The notes below the pieces were generated by a model. It ran no database searches and was not told the origin of the DNA. It saw only the letters and a program-made list of their open reading frames with translations. A stretch of DNA of 64,000 nt. Origin: Crateriforma spongiae (GTDB taxonomy: Bacteria; Planctomycetota; Planctomycetia; Pirellulales; Pirellulaceae). Below are positions 25,609 to 35,059 of this stretch, piece after piece. Each line of letters starts with the position of its first letter. The stretch's first letter is position 1. The position numbers and the translations under genes are program-made. Location: positions 558,001-622,000 of the forward strand of contig NZ_JAAXMS010000004.1 of the NCBI RefSeq assembly GCF_012290005.1, read 5' to 3'.

Positions 25609-28080
25609 TTACCGCAAATCGATGTCGGAAACGCTGATCTGCAGACGCCCATCGGTGGCGATCTCGATCCCCGAGCAACCGGAAAGGGCGGCGTCGGCAT
25701 TGGAGAACGACGTCATCGGGACCGTCAAATTCACCCACTGTCCCTCACCGGCCGCTGCGATCCGGTCAGTGATCGACACCGTGGCGGATGAACCGCCCGC
25801 CGATAGACGCAGCGTCACGTCTTCGCTGGCCGGTTGGTCGACACGCATCCGAATTCGGATCGACTTTTGGTCGGACGCCAATTCCACGGGCGTTTGCGAC
25901 GTGAAGGCAAAAGCGGCCGGACCTGATCCGTTCCAGCGAACGACGCGGATGTCTTCCTGAGCCTTTTCGTCGGCAGAATAGATCTGCAAGGTCCCATCGG
26001 TCGTTGCGGCTCGGGTGGCACGAACGGCCACGGTTTCGTCACCCGCCGACAGCGTCATCTGCCATGGCGCGACCGCGCGACCCGCCTGGAAAAATCGGGA
26101 CCGACCGGCCAGGTTTCGGGCGTCGTATGATTCGGCCAGTTCGCCAACGGTCACCTGATCGCCGTACGTCAAGCCGTAACCATACGCGAACAACGGATCG
26201 TAGTTTTCATCGCCCAAATTCAGCGGCGTTTGGTCCGGAGTCCGCGGCCAGGAATAGGGCAGTTTGCCTTGGAAGTCATATTGTGGCGTGCCATCGGATT
26301 TCGCCAGCAAAACGTCGGCGACACCCACGCCCTCCGAACCGGGCAGCCAAGCGGCGACGAAAGCATCGGTCGCGTTGATTTCTGCGTTCACCCACAGCGG
26401 TCGTCCCGACAGGAACACGCCGACCGTCGGGATACCCTGATCGTGATATTGTTTCAACAACTGCAGATCGGAGCGGTCTTCCGGCTTGTACGCCAATGTT
26501 TCGACGTCGCCTTGGAATTCGGCATACGGGTCTTCGCCAAAGACGACCAGAACCGCGTCGGGTTTGATCCCGGGGGCCGCTTCGGACGCAAGGATCGCGT
26601 CGCCGCCCGCTGCCGTCATCTGTGCTTTTAACCCGTCGTAAATCGATGTGCCGCCGGGAAAATCATCGTTGCTGTTGCCCGTGCCCTGCCAAGACAACGA
26701 CCAACCCCCACACTGTTTGCCGATGTTGTCCGCTCCATCGCCGGCGACCAGGATCGTGGACGAAGGTGATAACGGCAACGTGTTCTCGTTGTTCTTTAGC
26801 AAGACCAGCGATTGTCGGACGGCTCGGCGGGCGACGTCACGATGTTCAGGTTTTCCAAGCTGGTCAAAGTCGCCTGCGAACGCGCGGGTCGATGGCAAGC
26901 CGGCATCGAACAGCTTGGCCCGCAACTTGACCCGCAGGATTCGGCGGACCGCATCATCCAGTCGAGCCATGTCGACTTCGCCCGCTTCGGCATGCTGCAT
27001 CAGGCTTTCGAACATCCCCTTCCAACTGTCCGGTGCCATGAACATGTCCAGGCCGGCGTTTAACACGGGCAATGCGTCGGTGACGGTACAGCCCGGGACT
27101 TGGCCGTGTGCGTTCCAGTCGCCGACGATGAATCCGTCAAACCCCATGCGGCCCTTCAAAACATCCGTCAGCAAACCGCGGTGGCCATGAATCTTTTTGC
27201 CTTGCCAACTGGAAAACGAAGCCATCACGCACTGGACACCCGCGTTGATCGCCACCGGATAGCCCGCAGCCTGTAAGTCACGCAGGTCTTCCTCGGACAT
27301 CTGGTTGTCGCCCTGGTCTTTCCCGCCGAACGTGCCACCGTCGCCGACGAAGTGTTTGGCCGTGGCGATCACGTGAGCGCCCGTCAAAAAGTCGTCATGT
27401 CCGGCAACGCCTTGGATGCCTTCGATCAACTCTCCGGTGTAACTGGCGGTCACCGCCGGATCTTCGGAATAACCTTCATAGGTTCGTCCCCAACGGTCGT
27501 CTCGCACCACCGCGATCGTCGGCGCAAACGTCCACTCTTGACCGGTGACGCGAATCTCCTTGGCGGTGACGGCGCCGATCTCACGCAACAGTTTGGGATT
27601 GCGTGTCGCGCCCAGTCCGATGTTGTGCGGAAAGAAGGTTGCACCGACGATGTTGTTGTGACCGTGAACGGCGTCGGTACCCCACATCAACGGAATGTAC
27701 GGGCCACCCTGAAGATCGCACTGACGGCTGGCCTGGTAAAACGCGTCGGCCAGATCCAGCCACGCCTGTGCATCGGCTCGATTGTCGCCACCGGGTGCCG
27801 AATTGCCGCCGTTCAATACGGACCCCAGCGGATAGGATTTCAGGTCATCGGGCTGAATCGAACCGATGTCCGCCTGGATGACCTGGCCGACCTTCTGCCG
27901 CAGCGTCATCTGGCTGATCAGCTTCGTAATCCGCGATTCAATCTTCGGATCCAAGCCCACCGGACTTTCGGATTCTGGCCAAATCGATGGATGAATTTCG
28001 CCATCGTTTTGTGACGATGCGACGCCGGCAAGGGCGACCAACCAGATGAGTGAAAACAGAGCGACTCGAGACTGAAACAT
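25609..28080 (-). CDS. Glycoside hydrolase family 3 beta-glucosidase, ExoP-like
   Basis: This 823-aa exported enzyme removes terminal beta-glucosyl residues. The signal peptide is FQSRVALFSLIWLVALAGVASSQ from ATG 28080; GTG 28089 is in frame. The GH3 N-terminal domain shows MWGTDAVHGHNNIVGATFFPHNIGLG, KHFVGDGGT and the nucleophile in GFDGFIVGDWNAHG (Asp321). The GH3 C-terminal domain starts near SLVLLKNNENTLPL and includes the CGGWSLSWQG and VVFGEDPYAEFQGDVE segments. The last 170 residues form a beta-rich extra domain of the ExoP C-terminal type. Typical targets are beta-1,3/1,4-glucans or cello-oligosaccharides; the exact linkage is not readable. Confidence 0.92.
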   Translation of the reverse strand: MFQSRVALFSLIWLVALAGVASSQNDGEIHPSIWPESESPVGLDPKIESRITKLISQMTLRQKVGQVIQADIGSIQPDDLKSYPLGSVLNGGNSAPGGDNRADAQAWLDLADAFYQASRQCDLQGGPYIPLMWGTDAVHGHNNIVGATFFPHNIGLGATRNPKLLREIGAVTAKEIRVTGQEWTFAPTIAVVRDDRWGRTYEGYSEDPAVTASYTGELIEGIQGVAGHDDFLTGAHVIATAKHFVGDGGTFGGKDQGDNQMSEEDLRDLQAAGYPVAINAGVQCVMASFSSWQGKKIHGHRGLLTDVLKGRMGFDGFIVGDWNAHGQVPGCTVTDALPVLNAGLDMFMAPDSWKGMFESLMQHAEAGEVDMARLDDAVRRILRVKLRAKLFDAGLPSTRAFAGDFDQLGKPEHRDVARRAVRQSLVLLKNNENTLPLSPSSTILVAGDGADNIGKQCGGWSLSWQGTGNSNDDFPGGTSIYDGLKAQMTAAGGDAILASEAAPGIKPDAVLVVFGEDPYAEFQGDVETLAYKPEDRSDLQLLKQYHDQGIPTVGVFLSGRPLWVNAEINATDAFVAAWLPGSEGVGVADVLLAKSDGTPQYDFQGKLPYSWPRTPDQTPLNLGDENYDPLFAYGYGLTYGDQVTVGELAESYDARNLAGRSRFFQAGRAVAPWQMTLSAGDETVAVRATRAATTDGTLQIYSADEKAQEDIRVVRWNGSGPAAFAFTSQTPVELASDQKSIRIRMRVDQPASEDVTLRLSAGGSSATVSITDRIAAAGEGQWVNLTVPMTSFSNADAALSGCSGIEIATDGRLQISVSDIDLR

Positions 28081-28329
28081 GGATTTCACGGAGAGACAGA
28101 AAAGGTGGAGACAATAGCCATCGTTATTCTAAGCACCTCCGCCCCGGCTCGCGCGGCGATGCTTCGTTTTGCCCCATCTTACCCATAAGGGGACGGGGGT
28201 CTTTTTTGACTTGTGGCGGCGAATCGTCCAAGTGGGGCCCAGCCGAATTGACAATCGGGACCCGGCGCGGCAGGCTGCGCGGCGGCTTTTCTGGCTCACT
28301 TTTCGCTTTATCGCAGTTTTTGGGACACC

Positions 28330-29967
28330 ATGAACGACGTACCGATTCGGGAACTCATCGGATTGTTGGCGATCGCCGTCGCATCGACCCTCGCCGGTGC
28401 GAACGCGCGGGGCGCGGATACGAGTCATTCCCAGTCCGATCGGCCCAACGTCGTCTTCTTCATTGCCGATGACATGCTGCCGCGTCACTTCAATTGCTTG
28501 GCCGAAGGCAAAGGACGCAATCTGACACCGAATCTGGATCGGTTGGCGGGCGAGGGCGTGGTGATGATGAACCAGTATTGCGCTTCGCCGATTTGTACCC
28601 CGAGCCGTTACAACGTTTTGACCGGTACCTATGCCAGTCGCGCGACGAACCCCGCTTTCCTGCAAACCACCAAGGACAATGGTGGTCAGACCAAGGTGGA
28701 GTTCAACACGCACATCATGCAGGACACGCCGACGCTGCCGCGAATGCTAAAGCAGGCGGGCTATGAAACTGCGATGGTCGGGAAGAATCACGTGGTCGAG
28801 GTCGCGGGGTTGAAGACGTTTCCGGATTTTGATGCCAGTGCCAAGGCCCCCGAAAACGTTGCACGTTTGAAAGCCAATCATGACAAGGTTTGCCAGGCAA
28901 TTCGTGAGGTTGGATTCGATTACGTTGATCGTGTTTATCACAACAACCCGCACTTCTTGGGGCTTCACGAAGTCGCGGTGCAGAACATGGAATGGATCAC
29001 CGAAGGGGCGGTCAACTTTCTGGACCAGGATCATGATCGCCCATTCTTTCTGTACATCGCGACGACTGTTCCTCATGGTCCCACCAATGGTCCGCAATCA
29101 TGGAACGCCGATCCGCTAATTTCGCCACTTGGTTATTTGGATCGTGTTCCCGATGTCCAACCCGCGCGACAAACAATTCCAAAACGAATTCGCACAGCCG
29201 GGCTTTCGGTCAACGACGACACGTGCAATCTGTTGTGGCTGGACGACGCGTTGGGCGCACTGATCGAGAAGTTGGAACAGACCCATCAGTTACAGAACAC
29301 GGTCATTTTTTTTTACAGCGATCACGGTCAGAAAGCCAAAGGCACCTTGTACGAAGGCGGCGTGCACAACCCCAGCATTGTGTGGCGACCGGGCGGTTTC
29401 CCGGTCGGATCGACCAGTGATGCGATCGTTCACGTCGTCGATTTTGCACCGACCATCGTGCAAATCGCCGGACTGGATCCATCGACGGGGGCTTTCGATG
29501 GTGAGAGCTTTCTGGGTTATCTGAACGGAATGCCCGAACCCAGCGATCGCGTCTTGTATTTCGAGCTGGGTTACACCCGCGCCGTCCGGAAAGGATCGTG
29601 GAAGTACTTGGCGGTGCGGTACCCGGCCGAAATTGAAAACATGTCGATGGAACAGCGGACACGAATTCTGGAAAACTGGAACGCCGCCCGGCGACGGCGG
29701 CATGTTCGGATCGTGACCGAAGACCCGAGTCTGCCGTTCAGCCATCTGACCGCGATCCCCGGTGGCGGTGATGCCGAAAGCGGTTCGACAGGCAGTCTGC
29801 CGGGATACCATGACCGCGACCAGCTGTACAACTTGGACGAAGATCCGGGCGAGCGGAACAACTTGGCCGGCGTGCCGGAGTACGCGGGAAAGCTGCGTGA
29901 GATGAAACAGATATTGAACGCCCATGTATCGCGACTTCCGGGAACGTTCGGCGAGTTCGGAAAGTAG
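28330..29967 (+). CDS. Secreted sulfatase (choline-sulfatase/iduronate-sulfatase-like)
   Basis: This is a 545-aa formylglycine sulfatase. The N-terminus (LIGLLAIAVASTLAGANARG) is a signal peptide. The first metal-binding strand is NVVFFIADDMLPRHFN. The activation motif C-T-P-S-R has Cys89, followed by YNVLTGTY. ATVPHGP and FYSDHGQKAKGTLYEGGVHNPSIVWRP match the C-terminal half of the catalytic domain. Nine consecutive T residues at 29306-29314 encode the Ile-Phe-Phe before the YSDHG motif, a slippage-prone site inside an essential region. Substrate unknown. It is divergent from the GH3 gene. Confidence 0.9.
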   Translation: MNDVPIRELIGLLAIAVASTLAGANARGADTSHSQSDRPNVVFFIADDMLPRHFNCLAEGKGRNLTPNLDRLAGEGVVMMNQYCASPICTPSRYNVLTGTYASRATNPAFLQTTKDNGGQTKVEFNTHIMQDTPTLPRMLKQAGYETAMVGKNHVVEVAGLKTFPDFDASAKAPENVARLKANHDKVCQAIREVGFDYVDRVYHNNPHFLGLHEVAVQNMEWITEGAVNFLDQDHDRPFFLYIATTVPHGPTNGPQSWNADPLISPLGYLDRVPDVQPARQTIPKRIRTAGLSVNDDTCNLLWLDDALGALIEKLEQTHQLQNTVIFFYSDHGQKAKGTLYEGGVHNPSIVWRPGGFPVGSTSDAIVHVVDFAPTIVQIAGLDPSTGAFDGESFLGYLNGMPEPSDRVLYFELGYTRAVRKGSWKYLAVRYPAEIENMSMEQRTRILENWNAARRRRHVRIVTEDPSLPFSHLTAIPGGGDAESGSTGSLPGYHDRDQLYNLDEDPGERNNLAGVPEYAGKLREMKQILNAHVSRLPGTFGEFGK

Positions 29968-29978
29968 ACGGCCGAACC

Positions 29979-30009
29979 AAAGTCAGCTTTCGCTCTGTGA
30001 ACGTATCGC
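29979..30009. repeat. Degraded copy of the CTTTCGC palindromic repeat
   Basis: AAAGTCAGCTTTCGCTC and the following GTGAACGTATCGC match the repeat at 23665-23701 over most positions but with a broken palindrome. It sits 12 bp after the sulfatase stop codon. Confidence 0.5.
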
Positions 30010-30195
30010 AAGCCAACGCGGCATCGTCGCAACATATCTCACGCCACAACGCCTGAACTTTCTGCCCATTTCGTCTGCCCGCACGACCTATGTTTCCGTG
30101 TGACTTCCGGCAGGTTGCCGGGTTGCGGTGCGTCCGGTTGGCACGGCTCGGACGGTTGCTCCTAAAACACCGTGCGTGTTGTAGCGATTCTGCGG

Positions 30196-31953
30196 ATGAA
30201 ATACGCGTTGATCATCACCGGTCTGTTGGCCGGTCTGGCGATGGCGGCCCCCATGTCGGTTGTCTTCGGCTATCTCTTTCTGATCATTCCCGGGTTGGTT
30301 TTGACGGCGGCCCCGACGGTTTTCGTCTACCTGGCGGCGACGGCGCTGATCCGCCGCGTGCTTCCGATCACCTCTGTCGTGGCATCAACCGTCGTTGCGT
30401 TCGGCTTGGCGTTGCTGTTGGGTTGGGCCGTCATGCAGCCGTTCCGAACGGCCGCACTTCGGGATTATCACGCACAACAAGCACCGGATGTGTCGCCCGA
30501 CGCGTTGATCCACTTGGACGGAGACGTGCGAGTCGAGATTCCGGATCGTCGTGGCGATCCAGAGTGCGATTATCTGTGCACCGTATTATTGGATTCAGCA
30601 GATGTGAACAGTGTCACCGTAGCCATTGGACAGGACGTTCAGCCGGCACGGAACCGTAACACCGTCCAAACAAACGCTTACAAATTGGTCGACGCCGACC
30701 CGACGGATCCGGTTGGGCTGTTCCCCAGCAATCCTGGGCAATTGATCCATGAGTATCCTCCGCTGATCAAAACTCGCACGGGGCGAAATATCATCGTCGC
30801 ACGCAAAGCCATTGAGGCGGACTGGGCGTTGCGTTTGTGCGGAAACGAACGTTTGCATCGAGTGAATCCCGTTGAAGCGGAATCCGCGGACTGGGTCATT
30901 CGTGTCCAGGAAAAGCGACGATACCCGACACTCGATTTGCGCGAGGTCACCGTCGCCGACTCTAACGGAACGGTGCGCCTTCGCAAACGTTTTCACAAGC
31001 AATCGGTGCCGGCCCCGATGTTCTATTTCGGCTTTCATGTCAGCTGTGGTGCCGGAACGATCTCCAGTGCATCGTTTCACATCGGACGTCAAACGCTGAC
31101 GACAGGACCGATTTCATTGCGTCCCGAGACGGAATTGTTGTCCGCGATTGGTTTGTCTTTGCCTCGCACCGATCCCCAATTACTGGACACGCTTCGCGAA
31201 GAAGTCGCTCAAGCACTGGATGATCCAGACGCGCCACAGGCCAGGCTGGAGCTTTCCAAGCGGTATCTCGGTCTGCTTTTCTTCAACACGGTGGCAACTG
31301 ACCATGCGCTGATCGCAAGAATCGTTGCCGATGATCGCGTGACCGACATCGACGATTCAATTCGGGATGTCTTTTCCGAAAAGAAGTTTCCTGTTGCCAT
31401 GCGAGATGCCTATGCCAAGCGGATCGTGATGGAGCATACGTCTGCGGATTTACGGCATCGGCTTGCAAAGTTTCTGGCAACACTTCCGCCCGGAACGTTT
31501 GCCCAACCGACGCTCGAACACCGCAAGATTTGGAACACACCGGAACTCTATTGCCATGCGGGACCTTTCATGGCAACGCTGGCCGATTTGGATCCAGCCG
31601 TCGCCATGCAAATGCTGAACTCCGCTTTGGATCACGCGGTGACTTTAGATGATTACCGACAACGTCGCGGATTGGTCGATGGCATTCGCGAAGCTTTGGT
31701 CCGGATGGGTCCCGATGGAGTCGCGGCCGCACCCAAAATTCGCAAACTGTTTCTGCGTCGCCCATCCCCCATCATGCGAACGTCCAAGGAAGCGGACCAG
31801 TGGCGATTCGCTCTGGCACGCATGGGCGTACCGGAGTCGGACATGCCATTCTTTCCCGGCCAATCCGATCAATCCATCAAGCGGATACGTTCTCGGGTTG
31901 CTGACCGTTTGAAACGATACGAAGACGACCAAGTGGGGAGAAGCGAATCATGA
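30196..31953 (+). CDS. Membrane-anchored hypothetical protein
   Basis: I do not recognise this 585-aa protein. ATG 30196 starts three hydrophobic helices (about residues 3-22, 28-50 and 60-80; the frame is open to a GTG at 30172). A beta-rich soluble region follows (about 100-320), then an all-helical C-terminal half (about 325-585) with Leu/Ala-rich, HEAT- or TPR-like helices such as ALIARIVADDRV and LRHRLAKFLATLP. Its last four bases overlap the next gene (ATGA), showing translational coupling. Nothing suggests an enzymatic site. The gene begins the plus-strand run that includes the PAP2 and patatin genes. Confidence 0.7.
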   Translation: MKYALIITGLLAGLAMAAPMSVVFGYLFLIIPGLVLTAAPTVFVYLAATALIRRVLPITSVVASTVVAFGLALLLGWAVMQPFRTAALRDYHAQQAPDVSPDALIHLDGDVRVEIPDRRGDPECDYLCTVLLDSADVNSVTVAIGQDVQPARNRNTVQTNAYKLVDADPTDPVGLFPSNPGQLIHEYPPLIKTRTGRNIIVARKAIEADWALRLCGNERLHRVNPVEAESADWVIRVQEKRRYPTLDLREVTVADSNGTVRLRKRFHKQSVPAPMFYFGFHVSCGAGTISSASFHIGRQTLTTGPISLRPETELLSAIGLSLPRTDPQLLDTLREEVAQALDDPDAPQARLELSKRYLGLLFFNTVATDHALIARIVADDRVTDIDDSIRDVFSEKKFPVAMRDAYAKRIVMEHTSADLRHRLAKFLATLPPGTFAQPTLEHRKIWNTPELYCHAGPFMATLADLDPAVAMQMLNSALDHAVTLDDYRQRRGLVDGIREALVRMGPDGVAAAPKIRKLFLRRPSPIMRTSKEADQWRFALARMGVPESDMPFFPGQSDQSIKRIRSRVADRLKRYEDDQVGRSES

Positions 31954-32417
31954 CGGAAAAGATTATCTTGCACCTATTCGGTTATAGCGTTTTTATTGCG
32001 TTGATGGTCACGGTGTCCAAAGCCCATGCACGGCGGTGGAATCGGCTGGCCGCAAAGTATCGGGCTGATCAACGACCGACCCGCCAGGTGACGCCCGTTG
32101 TCGCCAAACGCACCATGCAGACGGTGTTTTTGACTGGACGCGACATCGGCTGGAATTCTTACAAGGGCATCGTCACGGTGTCAGTCGGCGACGATGGCAT
32201 CCTGCTGTCGTTGATGCCGCCGTTTTCGTTTTTTCACCCGCCACTGCAGTTGCTGTATCGCGACATTCACATGGAGCCGACGCGGTGGGGACTGATCAGC
32301 AATTGTTGGCGGTACACCGTGACCGGCGTGCACGATGTCCAAATCGTGATGCATGACGACCTGCATGAATGGATCCAAAACCAGGCCGCCGCTCTGGTCC
32401 CCGCCACGACCGTTTGA
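31950..32417 (+). CDS. Small membrane-anchored hypothetical protein
   Basis: This 155-aa protein is translated from an ATG that overlaps the TGA of the preceding gene. One membrane helix (IILHLFGYSVFIALMVTVSKA, residues 4-24) leads into a basic linker and a beta-rich domain of about 95 residues (TVSVGDDGILLSLMPPFSFF, LQLLYRDIHMEPT, RYTVTG). The pattern is compatible with a small PH-like or bPH-type domain, but I cannot assign it. It likely works with the upstream membrane protein. Confidence 0.7.
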   Translation: MTEKIILHLFGYSVFIALMVTVSKAHARRWNRLAAKYRADQRPTRQVTPVVAKRTMQTVFLTGRDIGWNSYKGIVTVSVGDDGILLSLMPPFSFFHPPLQLLYRDIHMEPTRWGLISNCWRYTVTGVHDVQIVMHDDLHEWIQNQAAALVPATTV

Positions 32418-32502
32418 TGGAAACTCGCTGCGTCAGGAAAATCCCTCGCTCGATGAATTTTGAAATTCGCTACCGTGCCGCCACCCCAGAAACGAGGAGC
32501 GA

Positions 32503-33642
32503 ATGGTACAGTCAAAACTCGGATTCAGCGATCGAATGTTTCATGGATGGCCGAACTTCGGTCCGAGGCTGTTCAGAGGGTCATTCGATTGCAAACTTTT
32601 TTGGACGCAACGCCAGTCGAGTGAACAAAGATTCTCCCGCGTCTCCCACGTTCTGGCTGGGGGCCTGTTCTTCTTGCTGACTCAGGAGACGTCGACCTCC
32701 GCACAATCTGTACCGAGCCCACAAAGTCAAACCGCCGGGGCAGGGGACTTGTCGTTCGGTTCGTGGCGTCACGTCGACTCTGACGATTTCAGCCGCAACA
32801 ACACGACAGAGTCGGAATCAGACTCGCTGAACTCGTTGAATGCGCAGTTTGGTTTTCCCGCCTTGCCATCCGACTGTGAATGGGAAATCCGCTCGCCGCC
32901 GCTGAAATCGAAGCGTCCCGAGCAATCGACGCTTTGGCACCGAGTCATGGACGACCACCGAAACTATTACGGAATGAAATCGCTTCGCATGCTTGCGGGC
33001 GGTTTCTTGGCGGGCGCGGCCATTGCCAACACGCAACTGGATCACGAGATTCAAGACCACTTTCAATCCAGCGTGCGCGGCGCGACCAGTGACGAGTGGT
33101 TCGAGTTTCTTCACGCGAACAAGGAATTGGGCAATGGGATCTATACATTGCCTGTTTTTGCCGGCGCTTGGGCGCTAGGAGAATACTTTCACGACTCGCC
33201 ACCGTTGGCCGTATCGTCGGAGTGGGGTGAGCGATCACTGCGTTCCTTTTTGGTGGGGGCACCGCCACTCATCTTGGCTCAAAAGTTGACCGGTGGCTCT
33301 CGCCCTATCGAAGACGGAGTTGACTCGTCCCATTGGAGTCCCTGGGCGGACAACAACGGGGTCAGCGGGCATGCATTCATGTCGTCGTTGCCTTTCATCA
33401 ACGCGGCAAAGATGACGGAGAACCGATGGCTGAAAACTACCTACTACGCAGGTTCACTTCTCGGTCCGCTTTCACGTGTCAACGACGACGCTCATTATCC
33501 GTCTCAGGTTGCCCTGGGCTGGTGGATGGCCTTTGTGGCGGCCAGTGCCGTGGACCGCACACAATTCGCTGACGGTCGTCTGCAACTTTATCCGATGGCC
33601 ACATCGGATGGATATGGTGCTCTGTTCGAGTTCACCTATTGA
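32503..33642 (+). CDS. PAP2 family phosphatase
   Basis: This 379-aa protein is a type-2 phosphatidic acid phosphatase or vanadium-haloperoxidase-fold enzyme. The N-terminal 200 residues include a hydrophobic stretch (SHVLAGGLFFLLTQETSTSAQS, a late signal sequence or anchor). The phosphatase motifs are spaced as in the family: AQKLTGGSRP (K-x6-R-P type), VSGHAFMSS (SGH motif with the catalytic His) and SRVNDDAHYPSQVALGW (SR-x5-H motif). Such enzymes dephosphorylate lipid phosphates or undecaprenyl diphosphate. It lies 85 bp after the small membrane protein and 185 bp before the patatin lipase, which suggests envelope-lipid metabolism. Confidence 0.83.
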   Translation: MVQSKLGFSDRMFHGWPNFGPRLFRGSFDCKLFWTQRQSSEQRFSRVSHVLAGGLFFLLTQETSTSAQSVPSPQSQTAGAGDLSFGSWRHVDSDDFSRNNTTESESDSLNSLNAQFGFPALPSDCEWEIRSPPLKSKRPEQSTLWHRVMDDHRNYYGMKSLRMLAGGFLAGAAIANTQLDHEIQDHFQSSVRGATSDEWFEFLHANKELGNGIYTLPVFAGAWALGEYFHDSPPLAVSSEWGERSLRSFLVGAPPLILAQKLTGGSRPIEDGVDSSHWSPWADNNGVSGHAFMSSLPFINAAKMTENRWLKTTYYAGSLLGPLSRVNDDAHYPSQVALGWWMAFVAASAVDRTQFADGRLQLYPMATSDGYGALFEFTY

Positions 33643-33827
33643 AGGTTCAGGCCGATTGCCGTGGGGACAAAGCGAAAGCAAAAACCTGCCTGGATTTCAG
33701 GGACCGAAAACGGCTACCGTTGCCCACGTTTCGAACTAACCCGATCGGCGGATCTCGTGTGCCTCGCATTCGTTCTGCCGCAAAGCCGCGTTTCACGCGC
33801 CGACTGTCCCCGTATTCCGCCGGATCC

Positions 33828-34955
33828 ATGAAGATTGCACTCGCGTTTTCCGGCGGCGGCGTTCGTGCCACCGTGTTTCACCTCGGCGTGCTCGCGCGTC
33901 TTGCCCGTCAAGACTTGCTGGGCAATGTGAGCACGCTCAGCAGTGTTTCCGGTGGCAGCCTGGCGGCCGGTCTTGTCCTGTCACGATCGGGTTACCGTTG
34001 GCCGTCCAGCGAAGAATACCTGCGTCACGTCGTGCCCGAGATTCACCAGTTGCTGACGACACAGGACGTCCAGCGGTCGTTTGTTTTCAAATCGCTGACG
34101 TTCCCTTGGCGTCTTGCACGTGGCAGAGCATCGGTCCTGGGCGACACGCTGCGTAGGCACTGGGGTATCGACGGCAAATTGGCCGACCTGCCCGAATCAC
34201 CCCGCATCATCATCAACGCCACGTGCTACCAAACGGGAAAAAACTGGCGTTTCCAGCGCGACGTGATGGGGGACTACCAAACCAAGTACGTGCGCAATCC
34301 TGACTTTCGTCTTTCGCACGCTCTGGCCGCATCCGCAGCCGTTCCCGGTTTGATCGGTTCTCTGGTCGTCAAAACACGCGACCACCGATGGGCCGAGCAT
34401 CAACAGGATCGTTGGCAAGTCGTCGAGCCAGGTTACAAACGCTTGAACTTGTGGGATGGCGGTGTGTACGACAACCTTGGCGTCGAATCATTGTTCAAGC
34501 CCGGTGCCGGTCTGCGTGAAGGAACCGACTTTCTATTGGTCAGCGATGCCTCACGTGCACTTGCGGGCACCCCACGCCGATCCAAAGCACATCCGGGTTA
34601 TGTGGAGGCATCCTTGCGACTGGTCGACGTTGCGACGGATCAGATCCGCAGTCTTCGCGCCCGCATGCTGATCGACTTCTTCCAACAGAATCCCGGATGC
34701 GGAGCCTATCTGCGATTGGGGCTGCGCAGCAAAGGCAGCGACGCCCGCAGCCGATTGAACGGCCAGGATGCGTTGACCGAAGACGAAGTCAAACGGGTTG
34801 CCGACATGGAAACCACGTTGCGACGACTCAGCCACGGCGAATTCAGCTTGCTGTTTCGACACGGTTACGAGGTCGCCGACGCAACGATGGTCAAGCACGG
34901 GGACAAGTTGCTGCGAACACAACCACAAGATCACGTCCAGTTCAAAGCGGCCTAG
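33828..34955 (+). CDS. Patatin-like phospholipase
   Basis: This 375-aa acyl hydrolase starts at ATG 33828, which places the glycine-rich oxyanion hole (FSGGGVRATVFHLGVL) at residues 7-22 as in the family; the frame is open to 33639 but the upstream part is unlike patatins. The nucleophile is Ser41 in SSVSGGS. The second catalytic residue is the Asp in LWDGGVYDNLGVE. Thus the Ser-Asp dyad is intact. No signal peptide is visible, so the enzyme is probably cytosolic or injected at membranes. Family members act on phospholipids or neutral lipids. It ends the plus-strand run with two membrane proteins and a PAP2 phosphatase. Confidence 0.9.
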   Translation: MKIALAFSGGGVRATVFHLGVLARLARQDLLGNVSTLSSVSGGSLAAGLVLSRSGYRWPSSEEYLRHVVPEIHQLLTTQDVQRSFVFKSLTFPWRLARGRASVLGDTLRRHWGIDGKLADLPESPRIIINATCYQTGKNWRFQRDVMGDYQTKYVRNPDFRLSHALAASAAVPGLIGSLVVKTRDHRWAEHQQDRWQVVEPGYKRLNLWDGGVYDNLGVESLFKPGAGLREGTDFLLVSDASRALAGTPRRSKAHPGYVEASLRLVDVATDQIRSLRARMLIDFFQQNPGCGAYLRLGLRSKGSDARSRLNGQDALTEDEVKRVADMETTLRRLSHGEFSLLFRHGYEVADATMVKHGDKLLRTQPQDHVQFKAA

Positions 34956-34990
34956 CGTAGTTGACGCTGCCTATCGACGCGGTGTCTATC

Positions 34991-35019
34991 CCTGTAGCTG
35001 GATGCGCCAGCATTCATGC
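34991..35019. repeat. GTAGCTGGATGCGCCAG palindromic repeat (GATGCG type)
   Basis: The core CTGGATGCGCCAG is an imperfect palindrome (CTGG/CCAG arms) with flank CATTCA. Two further copies of this subtype are at 57507-57533 and 57834-57860. Confidence 0.7.
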
Positions 35020-35059
35020 CCGGAAAGACGCGTCGCCAGAAGCCTGCCCCCATGTGCGG

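Noticed and set aside
24181-25791. Plus-strand reading frame of 536 codons across the VCBS gene and beyond
   Set aside because: It overlaps three minus-strand genes and shows no domain or signal.
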